This document shows, piece after piece, positions 1 to 9,540 of a stretch of 64,000 bases of DNA (position 1 is the first letter of the stretch; every line of letters begins with the position of its first letter). The DNA comes from Tritrichomonas musculus (taxonomy: Eukaryota; Parabasalia; Tritrichomonadida; Tritrichomonadidae): NCBI GenBank assembly GCA_039105265.1, contig JAPFFF010000001.1:434001-498000 (forward strand), written 5' to 3'. Position numbers and translations under genes: made by a program. The notes under the pieces are model-generated. The model was given only the letters and a program-made list of their open reading frames with translations, ran no database searches and was not told the origin of the DNA.

Positions 1-1
1 T

Positions 2-2023
2 GAGATGACTAAAAGAATGCTTCAATTCCTTCATGTTATTCTTGATGAACAAATGTCGCGAAAGATAGTTTTACGAATTATTGAAGTTTGCAAATTCTTC
101 CTGAATGATTTTCAATCACCAACAACCTTCATATACTTTTACCATTTCATTAAACGAGTAATCGAAATGTTCAAGTGTGAACGAAAGTTGATTATCCTAT
201 TATTGAAAAAAGTTCAATCACGACTTCTTTCTAAACGATGCTTAGCAACAGCACTTTTATATCATCAATTCTGGTGTGATTATGTAAGGAACAGTTCTAT
301 CGTTCTTTCTTCAATTGATACCATGGATTCACTCACCGCTATTTTGCTTAAGCTAGATAGTGAAGATACTGAAATATATGATCAATTTATATTGGCGATG
401 GATAAATTATCATTTACTAAGAATGATTATAAATTCAAAGAGGCTGTTCATGAAAGAATGGGAGCTGCACAAGTTATTATTAATGTAGTTAGAGAACAGA
501 AGAAATCAACTTATCCAATTGAAGATCGATGCAAACAAATTATGATGATTGCTGATCAATATAAGATGTTTCCAACAATGAGAATGAAATGGCTTCAAGA
601 ATGTCTTAATAAAAATAAAGAAAATGACGATATAATTTCAGCATTTGTTTCTCAATTGCATGTTGTCGCTTTAGTTGCCACCGTTTATTACTATAACAAT
701 TATGAAAAGCAAACACCAAATGAAAATATAACTGATGCAGATAAATCATATTCTCAAAATCTTCCATTCCATTTATCTGTTGTGCAGCCAATTCGATATG
801 CAATGAAAGTTGATGATAATGTTCAAGATACTTTCAAATTTTTGCCTGAAGTTGCTGAAGAAACTAAAATTGACTTCGCTTCAATGAACCCTGTTGCTTT
901 AGATTTATTAAACGATATGTCATTAAATATGCTTATTACTGAACTTGATAGGGCTGTTACTATTGGTTTAGATGCTGGCCTTTATTATTCACTGCGTCCA
1001 ATTCATTCATTCATTCTTCGACTTCGTCACAGAACAAGGAATTTCAGAGAATGTGCTAACAGCTGTACAAAGTTATCAGAAATTTTCAAGAAAATTACAA
1101 CAAAAAGCGCCTCTTTCACCCATGATACACCAATTGCAGCTTACCTCGTTATTGATAAGCAAAACAATCAAATTAAGCAAAGTGTTTATTACATTAATGT
1201 AAGTGTTAATGTTAGTGCAAATAGAAATGTTAATGTTGGTGATCAGAAAATCATTGAAATATTAAAGAAAGATCAAAGACGAGAAGATAAAGTTAATCTT
1301 TGTCCAAAACATCATTCAATTGATTGCAAGTATCCTGGAACTTGCGTAGTACCTCTTGAAGTTGATCAAGATACAATCGATAATGACGAACATCCTCATC
1401 ATTGGAAGCATTTCAAGACAAGAATTTACTACAGTGATTATGAAAATACAGATTTTAATCAAAAGGAAGTTAATGTAATAAAGATCACAACAAAAAGTGC
1501 CATTCCTCATTATCGAATGTGTGTTGATGTTAACGAAAGTGAAACATTTATTGAATCACATTCAATGATTGAAATCATTGATGAAAGCATGAATAAAACA
1601 CTTGATGTTTGCAACAAAATATCTGAAGATTTAGAAATGTGGTTTATCAATGAACAAAACGTCAACCATGATCTAACTAATGATCAACTTTATAGCGGAG
1701 AAGTTGAAAGAATTATTACTATTCTTGACGAAATCGTAAAAGATAAAAAAGATAACTTTTTCGATAGATTAAAGAGGCTTAGGCAAAATCACAAAGAAAA
1801 GGCATTTGAACTTGCTAATAAAGCTAGAGAAGCTCTCTCTAGAATTATGAAAGTTTTCTCTAGAATCACAAAGGATTTACCTACAAATATGACTCACTAT
1901 CAAATGTTTTCTATTCTTATTAGTAAATTCTGCAAAGAGTTTGACCTGGAAGATATTCCAGCCAACCAAATGTTTGAGAGTTATCAAGATCCAATGACAC
2001 AAACATTTGAATTTGAAAAATAA
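2..2023 (+). CDS. DOCK-family protein, DHR2 (Rac/Cdc42 GEF) C-terminal part, 5' partial
   Basis: The frame is open to the left edge, so the gene almost certainly starts outside the window; the first Met in view is at position 5. Residues ~195-360 fit the DHR2 core of DOCK guanine-nucleotide exchange factors: a helix with the pattern WLQECLNKNKENDDIISAF followed by an Ala/Val-rich helix (LHVVALVATVYYYNN), then a later block containing LITELDRAVTIGLDAGLYYS and a helix ending in CTKLSEIFKKI, which is how DHR2 lobes A-B read in DOCK proteins. By family knowledge it would load GTP on Rac/Cdc42-type GTPases at membranes to drive actin remodelling. The C-terminal ~200 residues also look like the helical lobe C region. 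The stop lies in TAAAG, a TAAA context typical of trichomonad 3' ends. Identification rests on pattern recognition; moderate certainty. Confidence 0.6.
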   Translation, partial: EMTKRMLQFLHVILDEQMSRKIVLRIIEVCKFFLNDFQSPTTFIYFYHFIKRVIEMFKCERKLIILLLKKVQSRLLSKRCLATALLYHQFWCDYVRNSSIVLSSIDTMDSLTAILLKLDSEDTEIYDQFILAMDKLSFTKNDYKFKEAVHERMGAAQVIINVVREQKKSTYPIEDRCKQIMMIADQYKMFPTMRMKWLQECLNKNKENDDIISAFVSQLHVVALVATVYYYNNYEKQTPNENITDADKSYSQNLPFHLSVVQPIRYAMKVDDNVQDTFKFLPEVAEETKIDFASMNPVALDLLNDMSLNMLITELDRAVTIGLDAGLYYSLRPIHSFILRLRHRTRNFRECANSCTKLSEIFKKITTKSASFTHDTPIAAYLVIDKQNNQIKQSVYYINVSVNVSANRNVNVGDQKIIEILKKDQRREDKVNLCPKHHSIDCKYPGTCVVPLEVDQDTIDNDEHPHHWKHFKTRIYYSDYENTDFNQKEVNVIKITTKSAIPHYRMCVDVNESETFIESHSMIEIIDESMNKTLDVCNKISEDLEMWFINEQNVNHDLTNDQLYSGEVERIITILDEIVKDKKDNFFDRLKRLRQNHKEKAFELANKAREALSRIMKVFSRITKDLPTNMTHYQMFSILISKFCKEFDLEDIPANQMFESYQDPMTQTFEFEK

Positions 2024-2300
2024 AGTTATAGGTTTTCTCATTAATAAATTATTTTCAAAAAAAATTGTTATACCATATTTACTTTTTCTTTAAATAATCA
2101 ATATTACTGATATGATATTCTTTATTGTTGTCAAAAATAAAAAAAATTTTTATGCACCCAAAATATTATATAATGATATTTTTTATTGTAAGTTCAATCA
2201 ATAAATGCTGAAAATGGATTTCTAAATTTTTTTTAAATATGACAAAATTTTTTCAAAGAAAAATTTTTGGAATCAAATATATTCATTTTGATCATCATAA

Positions 2301-3104
2301 ATGACTAACATTAGTATTCTTATGCATCCACAAGCTATGCTTGTTATGTCAAACCACTACACTCGCCGCCAATATGATGATGCCAATGTCAAACTTCCTG
2401 TTCATGTTGGCCTTTTACTTGGATTAACAGATGGAGCTCATATTGAGGTCAATTCAGCCCTTGAAATTTTAATAACTGGCAAACCAGGCGATTTGGTTAT
2501 TGATCAAAAATTTATCGATAACGCTTACAAAGATTTACATAAAGCAACTTTTCCAAAAGATACACCAATTGGCTGGTATACATGCGATAAAATCGATAAA
2601 AATGTTCACCAAGAATTATCAGCTAAAATCGATGAACTTATTACTAGCTTAGATTCAGAAACACTATTATATGGCGAATTTATCATAGACGAGAAAAATG
2701 AAAAGATAGATGCCCAGAATAAGTCACCTCTTACCTTGTTCTTATTTAATGACTCTAATTTGATACCTGTTGATTTTACATATGAAACTGAGCCTGCTGA
2801 ACGTATAGCTATGATGCAACTTCAATCTGAAGGATCTGTTGAAGATCAAACACAATTTACAGCCAAAGCATTCCAATCCCTTGATAAAGATTTAGAAAAA
2901 GTTCAAAAATATCTTGAAAAAGTTGCTAAAAAGGAGATTCCATTTGATGCTGAACGTGTTAGGAAAGCAGCTACAATAGCTCAATGGTGGGACCATAACT
3001 GCGGTGAGGAACAACCATCTGATAGAATTGAAGAACAAGCCAATCTTGCTCTTCTTTGTGGTATGATACTTGAAACATTAACTTTATATGAAAAGCATGC
3101 TTAA
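2301..3104 (+). CDS. CSN6: MPN-domain protein, COP9 signalosome subunit 6-like
   Basis: A 267-residue protein that follows the MPN fold from residue ~4 (ILMHPQAMLVMSNHYTRR), with VGLLLGLTDGAHIEVNSALEI and an IGWYTCDKI strand, then a helical C-terminus. The JAMM metal-binding His-x-His is absent, so this is an MPN-minus scaffold subunit rather than a protease. Among such proteins (CSN6, Rpn8, eIF3f) CSN6 fits best: the IEVxxSxE strand, the GWYT strand and especially a TEPAERIAM segment near residue 172, matching the conserved TEEAERI of CSN6. Known role: partner of the CSN5 deneddylase in removing NEDD8 from cullins. The upstream spacer has a possible initiator (TCATTTTG) about 25 bases before the ATG. 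The gene ends in TTAAAATC, again TAAA. Rpn8 remains the alternative. Confidence 0.62.
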   Translation: MTNISILMHPQAMLVMSNHYTRRQYDDANVKLPVHVGLLLGLTDGAHIEVNSALEILITGKPGDLVIDQKFIDNAYKDLHKATFPKDTPIGWYTCDKIDKNVHQELSAKIDELITSLDSETLLYGEFIIDEKNEKIDAQNKSPLTLFLFNDSNLIPVDFTYETEPAERIAMMQLQSEGSVEDQTQFTAKAFQSLDKDLEKVQKYLEKVAKKEIPFDAERVRKAATIAQWWDHNCGEEQPSDRIEEQANLALLCGMILETLTLYEKHA

Positions 3105-3169
3105 AATCATCATTATATCAGTTAATAAAAAAAAATACTTTTATAAATAATATTCTTTAAAGATTTTGA

Positions 3170-3243
3170 TGCATTCAAAAAGAAGTTGTAACAAAATCTA
3201 TTTCGTTTTGATAAATAGTGAATAATTCAAAAAGAAGTTGTTA
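3170..3243. repeat. short direct repeat in spacer, two copies 50 bp apart
   Basis: The 17-base word ATTCAAAAAGAAGTTGT occurs near 3174 and 3224, with a weaker similarity (ATAAATAGTGAATAA / ATAAATACTGAATAA) following each copy. It looks like a diverged ~55-bp tandem duplication in the spacer between the CSN6-like gene and the next gene. A run of about 21 A residues follows at ~3289-3309. Confidence 0.6.
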
Positions 3244-3339
3244 TTTACAACTCGCAGGCCGTTTCATAAATACTGAATAAAAATTGAAAAAAAAAAAAAA
3301 AAAAAAAAATATTTTGAAAGAGCAAAATTAAAAATTTCA

Positions 3340-3831
3340 ATGAGTTCTATTATTTCTAAGCCGAAACGTAAGAATATCGAAGGAGATCATTATTCTTTTA
3401 CTTTTAATTTTCAAAACGTTAACATTCATATTGCTACAATTGTATTTTTTATTATATCTTTATTGGTCAGTTATATTTATTATGATGATAAGTACTATCA
3501 ATTTAATCAATTACCTGAAAATAGAAATGAAATAATGCCAATAAATTCAATTAATTTATCTGTTAATGATGAGTGCGTTATAAAAGCAGAATTTGTAATT
3601 AAATATATATCAAAGCAAACATTTACTAATTTATATCAAAACATTAACATTAAAATTTCTGGAAATAATATAGGCCAATCATCTATAATTTCAGTTGACA
3701 ATTCTGATTCAGTTTCATCATCAAGTCATGGCTTTTGCTTTTATAAAAAATTAACAGATTATCATAATTTTGCGGCACAAACTCGCTTATTTAATGAGCC
3801 AATTGGTGAAAAATGCATTTTTTCTTGTTAA
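3340..3831 (+). CDS. Small single-pass membrane protein, unknown function
   Basis: 163 residues. A short basic N-terminus (SKPKRKN) is followed at residues ~30-48 by a hydrophobic helix (HIATIVFFIISLLVSYIYY), then a ~115-residue polar domain with several Asn-x-Ser/Thr sites and three Cys. Topology therefore suggests type II or a signal-anchor protein with a lumenal/extracellular tail. I considered signal peptidase subunit SPC22/23, which has the same size and layout, but see no diagnostic motif. The stop is in TTAAAAAA. Function not recognised. Confidence 0.6.
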   Translation: MSSIISKPKRKNIEGDHYSFTFNFQNVNIHIATIVFFIISLLVSYIYYDDKYYQFNQLPENRNEIMPINSINLSVNDECVIKAEFVIKYISKQTFTNLYQNINIKISGNNIGQSSIISVDNSDSVSSSSHGFCFYKKLTDYHNFAAQTRLFNEPIGEKCIFSC

Positions 3832-4031
3832 AAAAAGTTTTTCATTGCAATTAAATTTCTGAATATCTATTATATATTACATGCACCAATACTTCTACTT
3901 TGCTTATTGTTTGAAGAATATCAATTGCATTAATAATAATAAAAATAAAAATCATGCATGCTATGTTATATATTATTAATTCTATATAGTCGCATTTATT
4001 TATAAATACAATATATATCATATGGTGAATA

Positions 4032-5237
4032 TTAACATTTTTCTTTCTGAATTTCAAAAGTTCCATTCTCGAAGCAGAATACCTTTTTCTTTTCACCATC
4101 TATAACAGCTGTGATGATTTGGGCATTACGTCCATTAAGAACCATTTGATCTTTTTTATTTTCCAGTTCCTTACTGATATTTTCTGTGATATTGCTCAAG
4201 CTTTTAGGAGAATCGTATTTGTGATGAATTATACCATATTTAAGTTTTTCAATTCTACTAATAAGGGCATCCAGTTCTTCGATTTGCTGATTTTCTTCAA
4301 TTTGGTCTAATAATGTAATAGCAGGAGAATCAGCCGCATATTCAATAATTCTGTCTAAGTCATTTGTTAAACTTGCGTCGTATGTTTGAAAATAAATATC
4401 GTTTTTTTGTGAATTCTTCTCAATTCTGGAGCGAAGTTCGTTTATTCTCATATTCATTGTTTTTTCAATTTCATTTGAAAGTGAATCAAATGATGTTTGA
4501 ATATCAAACTTATCGTTTTGTAATTTCATGAATGTTTCGTTTGAATTATCTAAGCCTTGTTCAGCAAGAGATTCGAGCTCAGTAACAAGGTATTCTGCTT
4601 CTGTTAGAGACTGATCGAAATCATTAAGAATTTTTGAGCGATCATTCCTAGCTTGGATTATTAACTTTTCTTTTAATTCGTCAATTATTTTAGAATTCTG
4701 CTTGTTCGCCAAAATTGCTTTTTCAATGTCAGTTTTAAAAAGTTGTAAGAATTTTGAATCCTCAGAAACACTTTTAATAAGCAAATCCATCTTTTCTATC
4801 TTTTCGTGCAAATTTTGTGTTAATTTTGTAATATTTTTTAAAGATTGATCAAAATCCATTTTGAAAGTGCAAAATTCATCAATTATTGGTCTTATTCTTT
4901 TTGGAGCTGCTATTGTTGAAGCTTCTTGGGCCTTTAATGAGATGTTTTGAATTTTTCGTGATAAAATAATAGATATCTGATGAACGTCAGGTATATTTTC
5001 TTGTAAATCTTTTAAATCCAAATTCAATTCTGAATTATTGTCAGAAGAAAGGCCATAAACATTTTTTTCGGTCGTTTTAAGTGATTTTTCAAGTAAATCT
5101 ATTTTTGGTTGAATCTTGTTGAATGTACTTAAAAGTTGCTCTTTAAATGCAGAAATTTGTTGATCATCTAAATAATCATTGCTAATTTTTATACTCTGTG
5201 GTGGTGGAGCAGTTTCTGCAAAAAGATTATTATTCAT
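4032..5237 (-). CDS. Coiled-coil protein, 401 residues, unknown function
   Basis: Almost wholly helical: from residue ~25 to ~340 the sequence is rich in Leu/Ile/Glu/Lys heptads with few Pro or Gly, interrupted by short Asn/Ser-rich breaks. The N-terminus is a short disordered stretch with PPP. The last ~50 residues change character (NAQIITAVIDGEKKKVFCFENGTFEIQKEKC) and look like a small beta-strand cap. The start at 5237 follows an AT-rich leader carrying two copies of AAAAACGTTA (5265-5285 region). It is convergent with the membrane protein gene at 3340-3831. Likely a structural or tethering protein; no family is recognised. Confidence 0.7.
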   Translation of the reverse strand: MNNNLFAETAPPPQSIKISNDYLDDQQISAFKEQLLSTFNKIQPKIDLLEKSLKTTEKNVYGLSSDNNSELNLDLKDLQENIPDVHQISIILSRKIQNISLKAQEASTIAAPKRIRPIIDEFCTFKMDFDQSLKNITKLTQNLHEKIEKMDLLIKSVSEDSKFLQLFKTDIEKAILANKQNSKIIDELKEKLIIQARNDRSKILNDFDQSLTEAEYLVTELESLAEQGLDNSNETFMKLQNDKFDIQTSFDSLSNEIEKTMNMRINELRSRIEKNSQKNDIYFQTYDASLTNDLDRIIEYAADSPAITLLDQIEENQQIEELDALISRIEKLKYGIIHHKYDSPKSLSNITENISKELENKKDQMVLNGRNAQIITAVIDGEKKKVFCFENGTFEIQKEKC

Positions 5238-5512
5238 GTTAACTAATAGAAAAAACGTTATTTTTTAAAAAAAAACGTTACTTCTTTTGTTGCATATTTG
5301 GGAAACAAGTAGATTGCTATATTACTCAAAAATAAAAACTAGCATTTAGATTTAAAGTGCATATATCAAAAGATGAAAAGAAAGTAAGGATCCCTTTGGA
5401 TTATATAAAAATTCAAGAATACATGACAACAAATTTATAAAAATAAATAATAAAAACGCATATTTAAATTAAAAACATAATATTATACCCAAATAATTAA
5501 TCGAGGTATAGA

Positions 5513-8500
5513 TTAACTATTTCCATCTCCATTATTTTCTTTACCATCATCTTTAATATTTATTTTGGAATCTCCTTTGTCATTCTCTATTTTTTCTTCT
5601 TCCTCTTCCATTTTCTCTTTATCTTTTTTATTTTTTTCAATTTCCATTTGCTTCCACATCTCAAGATTCAGCTTAATTTTATCAATAATATGCTGTAAGT
5701 GTGGTACAAAAGTATTAACCAATTCAAAAAGAGGCAAGCAAACTCCACTAATAAAAGTAATTTGTGATTTTGCCTTATCCAAATGTTCTCTATCATTCAT
5801 AGGTGAAGAATATTCCATTCCATTTGCTTTTTCTAATTCACCTTGTCTAAAGTATTCTTCACAAAGGATGTTAACCCATTTTTCGGCAATTTCTAATTTT
5901 CTTGCTACATTAGAAATATCAGCGCATTTAATCAACAGCTTCATTATCATTAATCTTCCTTCATCAGTATTTGACCAATTTACTGTATCAATTTTTTTGG
6001 CTGATTCAAGAATGCTGAAATGCTTGGCCATATCCGTTGCCAAAATTAAATTAATGAACAAAGTCCACATTTGAGTTGATTCATTTTCATTTAAAATTTT
6101 AAATATGTTGCATTCATCTTTAGTAATTATCCCTATTGATACAGAACAATGGTGAGTTTCCATTACAGATTGATTTTTAAATAGGATACCAAGAGGAGTC
6201 TGTGCATTTACATTATATTGATTAGAGAAACCATCATGATTAGCATCATGGCAAATAGCAGCAGTCAGCATACCCAAAATTTCAAATTTTGTAAATATTT
6301 TGCTCAGATCTGAAGTATTGATCGAATAAGCAAGGAATTGAGTAACGTCAACAGCATGCATCCAATTATGATATGGAACTCTATTATAAGAATTGCGTAA
6401 ATCGAACAAAAAGTGGAAAAAGGTTTCATTTGTAATTTTGAATGTAGAGAATAAGCCAAAATGGTCAAAAAGATAGTACATTACTTTAAATAATCCAATT
6501 CCTTTGAATTTTGAAGCTATAAAATCTTGGCTTATAGACAATACTTTATCTTCAACTTCAAGTTTTAATGCATTTGGAGTTGCTGTATATTCAGAACGTT
6601 CATTTAATTGAATGAATTTTTGTATTTCAAATTCAACTGATCCAAGTTGAGCAATAGATTTTAATCTAGATCTTTCGAGTGAAATTGATAAAAACACACT
6701 ATAAGATTCAAGTAATTTTAAATCATCATGAGTGAATAAAGAACGATTTTTTTTCCATTGTAACATGAAACAACCCATTAAAGCACGATCAGATGACATA
6801 ATTGGTACCATTATACATGAATGCTCTGGATCTTTATCAATGTTTTCTATTATGCTTTCCTTATTTGCTTCGATTCGTTGAATCAAATCTTTTCGAAAAT
6901 CATCTTCTTTCATTTCTTCTGCATCATAATTAGAACTTCGTCCCTGAAGTAGACGTTGAATAATAGCTCGTTTAACACCGAGCGTGTCTTCTGCTTTTTC
7001 TTTCTTTTGAAGTTTTTTACGAATTTTCGCTTCAATGTCTTCATCGGTAATAAAAGGTTCACTTGAAATACCTGTTTCTTCATTCATAAAAAGCATTGCT
7101 CTAACAGCTCCAACAACTTTTCGTGTATTTTTAATAATCTCATCCATTATTTTCTTAACAGTTTGGGGTTGCTGTAATGAATAAGATATATCTAAGAAAG
7201 ATCGTAATTGCAAACTTAATTCGATTGATGCTCGATATAAACGTGCGTTTTCAAGTGAAATTCCAGTAAAAACATTGAATATTTTGATCATTCGTTCATC
7301 TTCTTCGGTAAAGGTGCCATCTATTTTATTAATCATTTCTGTGACACCTGTAATGTCTCCTTTCTCGCCAAAAATAGGAACACACAAAATCGTGTATGTA
7401 CGATATCCTGTAGATTTATCTGTTGCGCGATTGAATCGGGGATCTTCGTAAGCATCTTTGATGTTTAATATTTCTCCAGTTGTAGCTGTATAACCAACAA
7501 TACCAGCAGAAATTGGAATTTCTATTGAATTAGTTAATCCTCCTTGAAATGAAGTAACTAGCTTGTCATGTGATTCATTTACCATAAATAGTGAACATCG
7601 ATCGCTTTTTACAAGATCGCATGCTTTTGTCATGATATTTGGAATTAAAACATCCATTCGGAGTTGGCCTGACAGGGACTCAGCAACCTCTAGCAATGCA
7701 CCAAGTTTCTTTTGTTGATGAAGAGATTCTTTGAGATTTTTATGACTCTTTTCGATTAATTCTGACGAAACAAGTGACATTATGATATATGGGGCAATTC
7801 GTGATAATACTTTTTCATCTGTATCGGTGAAAAATTGCGGAATTCGTTTTCCTCGAAGTACGAGAGCATATATTATCTGTGAATTTGGGTCACGAATTGG
7901 TAAGGATAATATTGAATGATCGCCATTTTCATCACTCTTTGAACAATACGCTGAATGACAACGTGAAGAAACAACAGAAATAGGAACCATATTTCTTAAT
8001 GAAAAGCCAGCTATTCCAGCATCATCAACTGGTATTAATTTTGGCTGGTTTTCAGTAGATAAATATTTGTGTATTTGCCCTTTTTCAATTGACCATATCT
8101 CAGCAGATCGGCAGTTAAACATTTTAACTAATTTCTCTTGAAGATTCTCTATAAAATGTTTAAGCCGACATGTATTAATTAGTGTTGGAACAACATTATC
8201 ATCTACTAATGGTTGAAAAAGCCATCTGGAATATAATTTGCATTTTGATTGTAAATATTCAACAAATTTTTCATCTTCGGACGAAAATGGAGGAGATGAT
8301 TTTTTTCTGATGACTGCAACAACACCTATAATATTGCAGCTGATATCATAAAGGGGAAATGATAATACACGCGAATCTGGGCCATACCAATTTCCTTCTG
8401 TAGATAATTGGTATGAGGCATGTTTGCATGCTTCGGGTAAATTGATAGTTTTGCGTGAATATTGTGTATATCCTATAATTCCTGTTCCATGCGGACAGTA

Positions 8501-9055
8501 TGCTGTAGTTGATGGGCAATATAGCATTTTTACAGACGAGACATCATGAAAAAATAATACTTTTTCTGCTAAAAAATACATTTGAAGAGTAGATTCAATA
8601 AGTTTTGGAAATGGACTAACAGATGCACCGGTAGCAATTTTGTCAAACGTTGATTCCATTTTTAAATGATGGTGTAATGATGTATTTGTTGATGATAATT
8701 GCGGTAAACCATTTCCACGTGGTGAATCATCATCATAATTATTGTCTGGCTGATTTCGTCGCGATGATTCCAATTGAGAACTTCTAGCTAGAACAAAAGC
8801 TGTATTCGGTCTTGCAGATTGATTATTAAGTTTCTCAATGCGTTCATTTCTTTTTGCTGCGATTTTTCGAGATAAATATGGAGTGAACTGATCAATTGGT
8901 TTAGGAGGTGGATTATTGTCTGTATTTAAAACTTCTAAAGGGTGTGATTCTTTGATAATTATAGGAGTAATAGGCCGCAGGGAAATAAGATCTTTAACAA
9001 GAGATTGCCCTTCATTTTTTTGATGAATTTTTTTGAGAATCTTCATTGATGCCAT
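5513..9055 (-). CDS. GAF-domain 3',5'-cyclic nucleotide phosphodiesterase
   Basis: 1180 residues. About 130 disordered residues precede several GAF-type modules: ~140-275, ~290-430, ~460-605 (the clearest, with GIVGYTATTGE, a VPI strand and NKIDGTFTEEDE, the NKxxFxxxDE signature of PDE GAF domains) and ~620-800. The catalytic PDEase_I domain spans ~830-1125: YHNWMHAVDV carries the catalytic His, CHDANHDG the metal-binding HDxxHxG motif, LATDMAKHF the helix after it and KCADISNVAR the second metal Asp. All key residues seem present, so an active cAMP/cGMP hydrolase is expected, regulated by cyclic nucleotides bound in GAF domains as in PDE2/5/6/10/11. The tail (last ~50 residues) is Lys/Glu-rich and disordered. 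No membrane segment. Four GAF modules is more than the usual two of animal PDEs. Confidence 0.93.
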   Translation of the reverse strand: MASMKILKKIHQKNEGQSLVKDLISLRPITPIIIKESHPLEVLNTDNNPPPKPIDQFTPYLSRKIAAKRNERIEKLNNQSARPNTAFVLARSSQLESSRRNQPDNNYDDDSPRGNGLPQLSSTNTSLHHHLKMESTFDKIATGASVSPFPKLIESTLQMYFLAEKVLFFHDVSSVKMLYCPSTTAYCPHGTGIIGYTQYSRKTINLPEACKHASYQLSTEGNWYGPDSRVLSFPLYDISCNIIGVVAVIRKKSSPPFSSEDEKFVEYLQSKCKLYSRWLFQPLVDDNVVPTLINTCRLKHFIENLQEKLVKMFNCRSAEIWSIEKGQIHKYLSTENQPKLIPVDDAGIAGFSLRNMVPISVVSSRCHSAYCSKSDENGDHSILSLPIRDPNSQIIYALVLRGKRIPQFFTDTDEKVLSRIAPYIIMSLVSSELIEKSHKNLKESLHQQKKLGALLEVAESLSGQLRMDVLIPNIMTKACDLVKSDRCSLFMVNESHDKLVTSFQGGLTNSIEIPISAGIVGYTATTGEILNIKDAYEDPRFNRATDKSTGYRTYTILCVPIFGEKGDITGVTEMINKIDGTFTEEDERMIKIFNVFTGISLENARLYRASIELSLQLRSFLDISYSLQQPQTVKKIMDEIIKNTRKVVGAVRAMLFMNEETGISSEPFITDEDIEAKIRKKLQKKEKAEDTLGVKRAIIQRLLQGRSSNYDAEEMKEDDFRKDLIQRIEANKESIIENIDKDPEHSCIMVPIMSSDRALMGCFMLQWKKNRSLFTHDDLKLLESYSVFLSISLERSRLKSIAQLGSVEFEIQKFIQLNERSEYTATPNALKLEVEDKVLSISQDFIASKFKGIGLFKVMYYLFDHFGLFSTFKITNETFFHFLFDLRNSYNRVPYHNWMHAVDVTQFLAYSINTSDLSKIFTKFEILGMLTAAICHDANHDGFSNQYNVNAQTPLGILFKNQSVMETHHCSVSIGIITKDECNIFKILNENESTQMWTLFINLILATDMAKHFSILESAKKIDTVNWSNTDEGRLMIMKLLIKCADISNVARKLEIAEKWVNILCEEYFRQGELEKANGMEYSSPMNDREHLDKAKSQITFISGVCLPLFELVNTFVPHLQHIIDKIKLNLEMWKQMEIEKNKKDKEKMEEEEEKIENDKGDSKINIKDDGKENNGDGNS

Positions 9056-9540
9056 TTTAATTTGAGTATTTTTATTAAAATTTTTATTCTGAATATTAGA
9101 AAACGTCTTTTTTATTTTATTGAAATTTCATTTAAATTATTCAAAATTCTCAATTACATAACTTTCATTGGATTTCAATTATGAATTGATTTGTAAAAGA
9201 ATTTCAAGTATTAGTTTGATGTAAGTTTATATTATAAGAATTTACAAAGAAAAAATATATATTAGGATATATTAGGATTATTTCAATAAATACTCTTTTT
9301 TAAATTATTTAAATTGAGTCCATATTAGTTTGATCTTTATGAATATTGTTAAATAGAGTATCATATAATTTTTTGAATATTAGACGTTATCTTGAAATAA
9401 TATACATTTCTTTTTTTTTTTTTTTTTACATTACTTATTCAAAAACATTTTTTATATATGATGTATATTATATAAAATACAATAAAGTTTAGCATGGATA
9501 TGTTTAAAAATTAAATACAAATAAATAGTTAAAATAAAGT
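9056..9540. other. Gene-free spacer between two minus-strand genes
   Basis: 485 bp of AT-rich DNA upstream of the phosphodiesterase and downstream of the WD40 gene. It holds a T-tract at about 9411-9427 and short direct repeats (ATATTAGGATATATTAGGATTAT near 9261-9282). No reading frame or RNA was recognised. Confidence 0.7.
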
